From assembly GCA_012511135.1 (NCBI GenBank), contig JAAZGQ010000027.1, positions 1 to 7,072 of the forward strand: a DNA stretch of 7,072 nucleotides, written 5' to 3'. The notes beneath the pieces are model-generated. The model saw only the letters and a list, made by a program, of their open reading frames with translations. It did not search any database and had not been told where the DNA came from. The position numbers were made by a program, and so were the translations under genes. This document shows positions 1-5,798 of this stretch, piece after piece (positions within the stretch are counted from its first letter, which is position 1; each line of letters starts with the position of its first letter). Source of the DNA: Bacteroidales bacterium (lineage in GTDB: Bacteria > Bacteroidota > Bacteroidia > Bacteroidales > UBA1402).

Positions 1-1100
1 GATATCTGGATGCGGTCGCCGGGAATATGGGCAAATAGATTTTCGAGTACAGCTAATTCCTCGCTGGTGATCTTGTCAATTTTATTAAAGAGGAGCAAGA
101 GTTTTTTCCCCTCACTGCGCGGAACAATTCGGTCGGCCATCCATTCAATGTGTTCGCTAAGCTGGGTAGAATCAATCAGCCAGAGGATAATGGAGGCTTG
201 TTCGATTTTTTGATAAGTACGTTCGATGCCAAGATTTTCTATCTGGTCTTTGGTTTTGCGCAATCCTGCTGTATCGATAAAGCGAAAACCAAGACCTTTG
301 ATGTTAACCAGGTCTTCGATACTGTCGCGTGTAGTGCCGTGTATTTCCGAAACGATGGCTTTGTCTTCGTTGAGTAATTTGTTGAGCAGGGTTGATTTGC
401 CGGCGTTGGTTTCGCCTACTATGGCCACGGGAATGCCGTTTTTGATGGCGTTGCCCAGCCTGAAGGATTCACAAAGAGCAGAGAGTTTCGATTTCAGTTG
501 ACCGGCCAGTTTTTTGAGTTCGTCGCGGCTGGCAAAAGTCAGGTCTTCTTCGCTGAAATCAAGCTCCAGTTCAATTAAGCTAACAAAATGCAGCAATTTC
601 TCGCGAAGATGGGCCAGGTCCTGAGAAAAACCTCCTCGCAGCTGTTTCAGCGCCAATTGATTTGCCGCCGGAGTAGCCGCTGCAATCAGATCGGCCACGG
701 CTTCTGCCTGCGAAAGGTCCATCTTTCCGTTCAGAAAAGCCCTTTGGGTAAATTCTCCCGGCTCTGCCTGGCGACAGCCCAATTGAATTAAAAGCTGAAT
801 CAGCCTTTGTTGAATAAAGAGAGAACCGTGGCAGGAAAACTCCACCGTGTCTTCGCCCGTAAATGAGTTCGGTCCCCGGAATACTGTTACCAGGGACTGA
901 TCAAGCAGCTTGTCTGCTTCCTCCATTAGCCGCCCGTATTGACAGCTGTGACTTGCCTGCTCTGAAACAGGGCAGCCGTTCTTACCCGGCAGGAAGAGTT
1001 GGTCAGCAAGGGCAAGAGCTGCAGGTCCGGAAAGCCGGATCACAGCTATACCTCCCGAACCCGGCGGGCTGGAAATGGCACAAATGGTATCCTGGTTCAT
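1..1100 (-). CDS. mnmE: tRNA uridine-5-carboxymethylaminomethyl modification GTPase MnmE (C-terminus off window)
   Basis: MnmE, with MnmG, installs the (carboxymethyl)aminomethyl group on wobble U34 of certain tRNAs, using GTP and a folate-derived carbon in the cytosol. The ATG at 1100 opens 366 codons with no stop before the window edge. The N-terminal folate-binding domain shows GPNSFTGEDTVE, then PGEFTQRAFLNGKMDLSQAE, both family signatures. The G domain follows: G1 GETNAGKST (229-237, including N232 at the position of the potassium-coordinating Asn), G2 TTRD (256-259), G3 DTAG (276-279), G4 NKID (339-342). E288 aligns with the catalytic Glu of E. coli MnmE (E282). The sequence ends at Gln-Ile-Ser, the start of a probable G5 SAK. 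About 90-100 residues, including the conserved Cys near the C-terminus, lie outside. The start is 5 nt after the stop of the phosphorylase gene and has no Shine-Dalgarno (leader TTGTAAAATTT), suggesting translational coupling. Confidence 0.97.
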   Translation of the reverse strand, partial: MNQDTICAISSPPGSGGIAVIRLSGPAALALADQLFLPGKNGCPVSEQASHSCQYGRLMEEADKLLDQSLVTVFRGPNSFTGEDTVEFSCHGSLFIQQRLIQLLIQLGCRQAEPGEFTQRAFLNGKMDLSQAEAVADLIAAATPAANQLALKQLRGGFSQDLAHLREKLLHFVSLIELELDFSEEDLTFASRDELKKLAGQLKSKLSALCESFRLGNAIKNGIPVAIVGETNAGKSTLLNKLLNEDKAIVSEIHGTTRDSIEDLVNIKGLGFRFIDTAGLRKTKDQIENLGIERTYQKIEQASIILWLIDSTQLSEHIEWMADRIVPRSEGKKLLLLFNKIDKITSEELAVLENLFAHIPGDRIQI

Positions 1101-1105
1101 AAATT

Positions 1106-1978
1106 TTACAAGCGGTCTAGTACTATGGTTATAAGTTCAGACATGCGGTCTTTGTAATTGGTTCCTGCAGCTTTGGAATAACGGTTTACGATGACCAGGC
1201 ATACTGTCATGGCTTTGTGCCCCATCAGTGAAGCCAAACCTGCCACTCCGGCACTTTCCATTTCGTAGTTGGTAATGCGGTAAGCACCGTAACGAAAACT
1301 ACGCAAACTGTCACTAAATCCAGGCAAGGCCAGCTTCGTTCTGAGCTCTCGCTCCTGTGGACCGTAAAAACCATTAGCTGTTACAGTTACTCCGCGGAGC
1401 ATGTCCTGTTGTCCAATACGGGCGATGAGTTCAGGATCGGCCGAAACCACATAAGGATGAGCCCATTGTTCCAGATAGCCGGTGTGTTCACAAAATGCCT
1501 TTTCAAATTTAAGATCGGAAAGCTTGTCGCGACCGGCGTAAAAATTCAACAGGCCGTCCAGCCCAACAGATTTTTCGGAAATCAGAAAAGTGCCCACCGG
1601 CAAGTCTTCCTGAAGACCGCCGGTGGTTCCTATTCTGACTATGCTCAGAGTTTTTGTTTCCTTTTTTTCGGTTCTGCTCTCAAAGTCGATGTTGGCCAGT
1701 GCATCGAGCTCATTCATCACAATATCAATATTGTCGGTGCCTATGCCGGTGGACAGCACAGTCATCCTTTTGCCGTAATAGGAGCCGGTAACGCTATAAA
1801 ACTCGCGATTCCGTACCCGGCATTCCACAATGTCAAACTTGGAAGCCACCAGGCCTACACGATCGGGGTCACCCACCAGAATGATACGCTCGGCCAGCTG
1901 TTCAGGTTTGAGATGAAGATGAAAGATGCTTCCATCCTCGTTAATAATCAGCTCAGATTCGAGGAAATGCAAACTCAT
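1106..1978 (-). CDS. udp: Nucleoside phosphorylase, uridine phosphorylase type
   Basis: A 290-residue PNP/UDP-family enzyme that phosphorolyses a nucleoside to free base and ribose-1-phosphate; cytosolic salvage. Phosphate-site residues match E. coli uridine phosphorylase: GDPDR (G36, R40), NREF (R58), STGIGTDN (76-83) and RIGTTGG (R115, T118). The loop GFYGPQER carries Q208 and R210, equivalent to the Gln and Arg that read uracil in E. coli Udp. NYEMES (237-242) holds the ribose-binding E-M-E. The uridine assignment rests on the QxR loop; thymidine or broader activity is possible. It is about 37 residues longer than E. coli Udp; part of this is a charged stretch near 98-110 (Glu/Lys-rich). 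The gene starts 56 nt after floA and ends 5 nt before mnmE, so it is probably in the same leftward operon. No SD is seen. Confidence 0.92.
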   Translation of the reverse strand: MSLHFLESELIINEDGSIFHLHLKPEQLAERIILVGDPDRVGLVASKFDIVECRVRNREFYSVTGSYYGKRMTVLSTGIGTDNIDIVMNELDALANIDFESRTEKKETKTLSIVRIGTTGGLQEDLPVGTFLISEKSVGLDGLLNFYAGRDKLSDLKFEKAFCEHTGYLEQWAHPYVVSADPELIARIGQQDMLRGVTVTANGFYGPQERELRTKLALPGFSDSLRSFRYGAYRITNYEMESAGVAGLASLMGHKAMTVCLVIVNRYSKAAGTNYKDRMSELITIVLDRL

Positions 1979-2034
1979 GGCAATAATGCTTATGTCTCTG
2001 TACGGAGACTGGTTAAACTGAGAGATACAGGACG

Positions 2035-3009
2035 CTATTTTTTGGGCGTCGGAGGCTTGGCAATGGATTCCCTCATATTGGTATCCGACTCAATATTTTT
2101 CATGCGGTAGTAATCCATAATGCCCAGGTTGCCGCTGCGGAAAGCTTCGGCCATAGCTTTGGGTACTTCGGCTTCGGCTTCGATAACTTTAGCCCTGGCT
2201 TCCTGAGCCTTGGCTTTCATTTCCTGTTCCAGGGCGACAGCCATGGCGCGTCTTTCTTCGGCCTTGGCCTGGGCTATGTTTTTATCAGCCTGAGCCTGAT
2301 CCATTTGCAGTTCGGCACCGATGTTTTTGCCTATGTCAATGTCGGCGATATCGATCGAGAGTATTTCGAAAGCAGTGCCGGCATCGAGGCCCTTACGAAG
2401 CACTACTTTGGAGATGGAATCGGGATTCTCCAGTACCATTTTGTGGCTGTCCGACGAACCAATGGACGATACGATACCTTCGCCAACGCGGGCCAGAATG
2501 GTGTCTTCGCCGGCTCCACCCACCAGTTGCTTGATGTTGGCCCGTACGGTCACCCTGGCTTTGGCAATAAGCTGGATGCCGTCTTTGGAAACAGCAGCCA
2601 CCGGAGGCGTGTCAATAACTTTGGGATTTACCGACATTTGTACAGCGGTAAAAACGTCGCGGCCGGCCAGGTCGATGGCTGTGGCCATCTGAAAACTCAG
2701 GTCAATATTGGCTTTGGATGCCGAAACCAAGGCGTGAACCACTTGTTGTAAATGACCTCCGGCCAGGTAATGTGCTTCCATGTCATCGCGTCGCAGTTGC
2801 TTGAGGCCGGCTTTGTGTCCCTCGATCATGGCGTTTACTATGACCGTGGGAGGCACTTTACGTATCCGCATCAAAAACAGCTGGATCAGAGAGATGTTCA
2901 CACCGGAGACTTTGGCCGATAACCAGAGGAAAAACGGCACGTAATAAAAGAAGATAATCACTAAAACGATTACCGGAATCAAAATAAGCAGACCAAATCC
3001 TGTTGTCAT
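2035..3009 (-). CDS. floA: Flotillin-like membrane scaffold protein FloA (UPF0365/YqfA family)
   Basis: FloA assembles into foci in the inner membrane and organises functional microdomains (best studied in Bacillus subtilis, yqfA). This 324-residue protein has nearly the family's usual length (about 330). Residues 5-30 form one hydrophobic membrane-anchoring segment. An SPFH/band-7-like domain follows (about 35-230), including VNPKVIDTPPVAAV and the Gly/Ser segment VGEGIVSSIGSSDSHK. Next comes an Ala/Glu/Lys-rich coiled coil (about 238-290) with the EAEAEVPKAMAEAFRSGNLG signature at its end, then a short Pro/Lys tail. The ATG at 3009 is preceded by an A/T-rich leader without SD. It lies 39 nt after nfeD, the usual partner gene. 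Confidence 0.96.
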   Translation of the reverse strand: MTTGFGLLILIPVIVLVIIFFYYVPFFLWLSAKVSGVNISLIQLFLMRIRKVPPTVIVNAMIEGHKAGLKQLRRDDMEAHYLAGGHLQQVVHALVSASKANIDLSFQMATAIDLAGRDVFTAVQMSVNPKVIDTPPVAAVSKDGIQLIAKARVTVRANIKQLVGGAGEDTILARVGEGIVSSIGSSDSHKMVLENPDSISKVVLRKGLDAGTAFEILSIDIADIDIGKNIGAELQMDQAQADKNIAQAKAEERRAMAVALEQEMKAKAQEARAKVIEAEAEVPKAMAEAFRSGNLGIMDYYRMKNIESDTNMRESIAKPPTPKK

Positions 3010-3048
3010 AATGTTATAATTTTAAAAGTGAATATTCATTGTTGTTTT

Positions 3049-3528
3049 CTAAGATTCATCGCCTTCGTCTTTTCTGACGATCACGTTCATATCGGAAATA
3101 GCCGTTACCACCACAGGTGTGCCGGCATCAAGCATTTCATTTTCGCTGCGGCCTTCCAGGGTTTTCCCATCGATGATTATTTTGCCGCCGGGTGCCAGGC
3201 GCGACAGGCATTTTCCTTTGTCTCCGATTTTCACTTCCACACCCTGATGAGTCTCAATCCTGGAATCGATGTTGGTTTCCAGAGACATCTTTTTGAGCGT
3301 TTTGGAACGAATAAACCAGATAAAAGCAGCTGCCATGGCCACTGCCGATGTAATTAAGCTTATGTTGCCTGCCAATGGCCCTAAGTTTCTATACGCCACA
3401 ACTATGCCTGCAATCAGGCAGACAAATCCTCCAATAATTGCTACGGAAATACCGGGAAGGAAGAAAATCTCGAGAATCATAAAAAAGATGCCCAGCAAAA
3501 TCAGGCCGATGACAAGAGCTATATCCAT
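3049..3528 (-). CDS. NfeD-family membrane protein (short form, OB-fold C-terminus)
   Basis: NfeD proteins are encoded next to SPFH/flotillin genes and are thought to help their partner assemble or function at the membrane. This 159-residue protein has three hydrophobic segments (about 3-25, 28-47 and 55-74), the first containing the LEIFFLPG turn common in the family. A linker leads to a small beta-rich OB-fold domain (about 97-152) with GDKGKCLSRLAPGG, then IIIDGK, then GTPVVVTAISDMNVIVRK. The N-terminal ClpP-like serine protease domain of long NfeD proteins is absent. It starts 5 nt after the stop of the TPR gene and ends 39 nt before floA, so the three are probably co-transcribed. The C-terminal OB domain is expected on the cytoplasmic side (inference). 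Confidence 0.93.
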   Translation of the reverse strand: MDIALVIGLILLGIFFMILEIFFLPGISVAIIGGFVCLIAGIVVAYRNLGPLAGNISLITSAVAMAAAFIWFIRSKTLKKMSLETNIDSRIETHQGVEVKIGDKGKCLSRLAPGGKIIIDGKTLEGRSENEMLDAGTPVVVTAISDMNVIVRKDEGDES

Positions 3529-3533
3529 AGTTA

Positions 3534-4970
3534 TTAATAATTTAAAGGATCAATTTTCTTTAATTCCAAACGTCTTGTTTCGTATTCCTTGAGCGGTATA
3601 TCCCTTTCCAAAAAGAGTAAGGCCCATTCTGCATTTAAAATTTTTGTGGTCAATTCCTGTTGTTCCGGATTGTCTTTGCCTGTATATTTGAGACGGTCAG
3701 CTTCGATTTGGGTTTTTAAGCTGTTGTAACGGGCTTTCATTCGCAAATATTGGAGATAAGCCTGCCTGGCATCATCGCTTTTAAAGTCGTTCTCGCTTTG
3801 ATATACAATGTTGTCGCGGATTAAAAAACGAAGTTGTTCACTTTCGGTATCGTCAATCTCCTGCATTTCAATATTATTTTCGTACTGATAGCGTTCTTTC
3901 ATTATTTTTCTGACAGAATCCGTGTTGATGCCCTCTTGTGTCAGGGCGATGGAGGCAAGGCGTGCATAATCTAGAGTTTCCTCCTCTGTTTTACCGCTCA
4001 GTATTTTGCGGGTATTTCCCGGCAAAAAAGTGTATATGGCCAGGCTGTCTTTGCCGGCATAGCGATCTGTAACCAAAAAGCCTCTGCCGACGTATTCGTC
4101 AATGATATAGAAATAATCGTTATAAACAGAATTGAAAGGCATCGGTAGGGGCTCGGGAGCAAAAAAAGATTCAGAGGCAAAATGATAACGACTCACAAAG
4201 AGGTCGTAGCCGCCTACGGAGTTGTATCCGTCCGAAGCAAAATAAATAGTAATGCCGTCGTTGAGCACATAAGGAAAGCGTTCGTTGCTTGGCTGATTTA
4301 AATTCTTAACCAGGTCTATTTTTTCCCAGTTGTTCATCATACGGTTCATACTGAAAATATCCCAGCCGTTTTCCGCCGTGGAGTCGTCGTAAAAAATACG
4401 GTCTTTACGTTCAGTGATATAGGCAATACTCATAGAATCTCCCTGATCGGGGAAAAGCTGCCTGAGAGGAAGTATTTCTCCGTTAACCGAATGTAATTTG
4501 ATGCATTCAAACACAGAATCTTTTGGAATCACCAGGCTGTCAATAAAAACGACGTCCTCGACGGCCTTAAGCATTTGTTTGGCTTTTTCGGTCGACTTGA
4601 GCATGCGGGCTAGCTTAGCTGAATTGTCGCTCAAGCCAAAAGCAATGTATTTATCGATATGTCCGGTGCTTTTGTCAAACTGGTATTGATGGTGATAATA
4701 CTCGGCCAACAGCAAACTTGCCGTGGGGATTTTGCTCCTTTCGCCGGTATTCAGGTAGGGCAGGGCCTCGGTTTGTTTGCCTGTATGGTACAGACAGGCT
4801 CCGTACCAATAGTTGAGGTTGGCGTCTTTGGGTTTGCGCCTGAGTTCACGTTCAAATACCGGCAGCGCTTGTTCATAATCTCCTTCGGTAAACAAAGCTC
4901 TGGCTTCTGTCAGGGTTTGGGCTGACAGACCAGCGCTAAAAAGAAGGAATATGAAAAGCAGGTTTTTCAT
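3534..4970 (-). CDS. Secreted TPR and PD40-like (WD40-type beta-propeller) repeat protein, function unknown
   Basis: A 478-residue protein with no assigned function. Residues 1-18 look like a Sec signal peptide: MKN, a hydrophobic core, then a GLSAQ cleavage region. No lipobox Cys follows, so a soluble periplasmic location is likely. Residues about 20-135 are TPR-like helices, for example LFTEGDYEQALPVFERELRR and the WYGACLYHTGKQTEALPYL repeat. Residues about 175-315 contain PD40/TolB-propeller-like strands: SIAYITERKDRIFYDD, GWDIFSM, then NERFPYVLNDGITIYFASDG followed by GGYDLFVSR. Residues about 330-478 are charged and helical. The layout recalls TPR-PD40-OmpA proteins of Bacteroidota such as PorE, but there is no OmpA domain. 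An upstream in-frame start at 5078 is open but would run into ttcA and bury the signal peptide, so the ATG at 4970 is chosen. The gene ends in tandem TAA TAA, 5 nt before nfeD, and is the first gene of the leftward cluster. Confidence 0.88.
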   Translation of the reverse strand: MKNLLFIFLLFSAGLSAQTLTEARALFTEGDYEQALPVFERELRRKPKDANLNYWYGACLYHTGKQTEALPYLNTGERSKIPTASLLLAEYYHHQYQFDKSTGHIDKYIAFGLSDNSAKLARMLKSTEKAKQMLKAVEDVVFIDSLVIPKDSVFECIKLHSVNGEILPLRQLFPDQGDSMSIAYITERKDRIFYDDSTAENGWDIFSMNRMMNNWEKIDLVKNLNQPSNERFPYVLNDGITIYFASDGYNSVGGYDLFVSRYHFASESFFAPEPLPMPFNSVYNDYFYIIDEYVGRGFLVTDRYAGKDSLAIYTFLPGNTRKILSGKTEEETLDYARLASIALTQEGINTDSVRKIMKERYQYENNIEMQEIDDTESEQLRFLIRDNIVYQSENDFKSDDARQAYLQYLRMKARYNSLKTQIEADRLKYTGKDNPEQQELTTKILNAEWALLFLERDIPLKEYETRRLELKKIDPLNY

Positions 4971-4989
4971 GTCAAGGCATAATTTGTTA

Positions 4990-4997
4990 CAAAAATA
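4990..4997 (-). promoter_or_regulatory. Candidate Bacteroidota -7 box for the leftward TPR-nfeD-floA-udp-mnmE cluster
   Basis: On the minus strand the sequence is TATTTTTG, a match to the Bacteroidota -7 consensus TAnnTTTG. It lies 19 nt upstream of the ATG at 4970, which would give a leader of roughly 12-16 nt. I could not find a clear TTTG -33 element at the usual spacing, so the call rests on the -7 box and its position ahead of the first gene. Confidence 0.4.
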
Positions 4998-5031
4998 CAA
5001 ATTATTCAACGGATTATTCGGTGGCAGGCCG

Positions 5032-5039
5032 TATTTTTG
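5032..5039 (+). promoter_or_regulatory. Candidate Bacteroidota -7 box for the ttcA-like gene
   Basis: TATTTTTG on the plus strand matches TAnnTTTG and lies 15 nt upstream of the ATG at 5055. If it is real, transcription would start near 5045, which excludes the TTG at 5037 as a start codon. No convincing -33 box is visible. It is the inverted copy of the leftward -7 candidate at 4990-4997. Confidence 0.35.
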
Positions 5040-5054
5040 CAAAAAATATTGCCT

Positions 5055-5789
5055 ATGTCCCTTTTGGGCCCTGAACAAAAATTAATTAAGACTATGGATT
5101 TGCGCTTAAAGCAAGCCATCGAAAAGTATGCTCTTGTACAGGACGACGACAAAGTGTTGATAGGCCTTTCGGGAGGCAAAGATTCCATGGCTCTGGTGGA
5201 ATTGCTGGGCCGGAGAATGCAGATTTTTCGCCCTCGTTTTCGTGCCCTTGCCGTGCATGTGGTCATGAAAAACATTCCCTATCAGGGCGAGCTTAAGCTG
5301 TTGGAAAAACATTGCAGCGAGTTTGGTATTCCTTTTTTGCTGAGAGAAACTCAATTTGACGCCTCCACCGACAAGCGGAAATCTCCCTGTTTTTTGTGTT
5401 CCTGGCACAGGCGCAAAGTTTTGTTCGAAACAGCCAAAGCAGAAGCCTGTAATAAGATAGCTCTGGGTCATCACCGGGACGATATTCTGGAGACCTTGTT
5501 GGTGAATATGTTTTTTCAGGGTTCCATCCAGAGTATACCGCCATTGCTGCGTATGGATAAGTTTGAGCAAACGCTTATCCGCCCCCTTTGCCTGATTTCG
5601 GAACCGGAACTGGAACAATGGGCAGAGCTGCGTCAATATCCTTCTTTGTTGAAACAATGCCCTTACGAAAAAAGCTCCTATCGGCCTGAAATACGCAAAC
5701 TTATCGAATCGATGGAAAAACTCAATCCTCAGGCCCGTAACAGCCTTTGGGCCTCCATGCAGCATATTTATCCCGATTATCTGCCCTAA
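5055..5789 (+). CDS. ttcA: TtcA-like tRNA 2-thiocytidine(32) synthetase, PP-loop ATPase
   Basis: TtcA adenylates and then thiolates C32 of some tRNAs, using ATP and a 4Fe-4S cluster in the cytosol. This 244-residue protein has the PP-loop SGGKDS at 39-44, a PCFLC pair (C112, C115) matching the CxxC cluster ligands, and the family motif ALGHHRDDILET (about 136-147). The C-terminal region has QCPYEKSSYRPEIR, where E. coli has PCNLCGSQ and following residues. C202 aligns with the first Cys there; the second is missing. It is shorter than E. coli TtcA (311 residues). The ATG at 5055 is chosen because EQKLIKTMDLRLKQAI upstream of the next ATG (5094) still aligns with the family N-terminus; TTG 5037 overlaps the promoter-like box. 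It is divergent from the TPR gene and convergent with the GH2 gene. Another TtcA/TtuA-subfamily thiolase cannot be excluded. Confidence 0.82.
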   Translation: MSLLGPEQKLIKTMDLRLKQAIEKYALVQDDDKVLIGLSGGKDSMALVELLGRRMQIFRPRFRALAVHVVMKNIPYQGELKLLEKHCSEFGIPFLLRETQFDASTDKRKSPCFLCSWHRRKVLFETAKAEACNKIALGHHRDDILETLLVNMFFQGSIQSIPPLLRMDKFEQTLIRPLCLISEPELEQWAELRQYPSLLKQCPYEKSSYRPEIRKLIESMEKLNPQARNSLWASMQHIYPDYLP

Positions 5790-5798
5790 GCCTGCTTA
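5787..5798. other. Stop-to-stop near-palindrome between convergent genes
   Basis: The sequence TAAGCCTGCTTA has 5-bp arms (TAAGC/GCTTA) around a CT centre. Its left TAA is the ttcA stop and its right TTA is the complement of the GH2 gene's stop. It covers the whole 6-nt gap between the two convergent genes. It is too short, and lacks a T-tract, to be called a terminator. Confidence 0.4.

Noticed and set aside
10..1102. Plus-strand open frames across the first 1.1 kb
   Set aside because: They are antisense to mnmE, whose continuous 366-codon frame with all visible G motifs accounts for the region.
1409..2110. 233-residue plus-strand open frame opposite udp
   Set aside because: It is a shadow of the strongly supported phosphorylase gene. 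Its product has no recognisable domain and it extends into the floA coding end.
2166..2182. Short tandem TTCGGC-type repeat
   Set aside because: It encodes the Glu-Ala repeats of the FloA coiled coil, so it is explained by coding sequence.
2305..2751. Plus-strand open frames opposite floA
   Set aside because: They lie wholly within conserved floA codons and have no family resemblance; the third-position pattern explains the lack of stops.
5037..5054. TTG at 5037 as the ttcA start
   Set aside because: It lies inside the TATTTTTG box and adds only six residues without family similarity; the ATG at 5055 is better placed.
4971..5078. 36-residue N-terminal extension of the TPR protein from a start at 5078
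   Set aside because: It would overlap ttcA, include the promoter-like region and place the signal peptide internally; the ATG at 4970 gives a normal signal peptide.
5106..5765. 219-residue minus-strand open frame opposite ttcA
   Set aside because: It is entirely antisense to a gene with clear PP-loop and CxxC motifs, and its translation shows no domain-like pattern.
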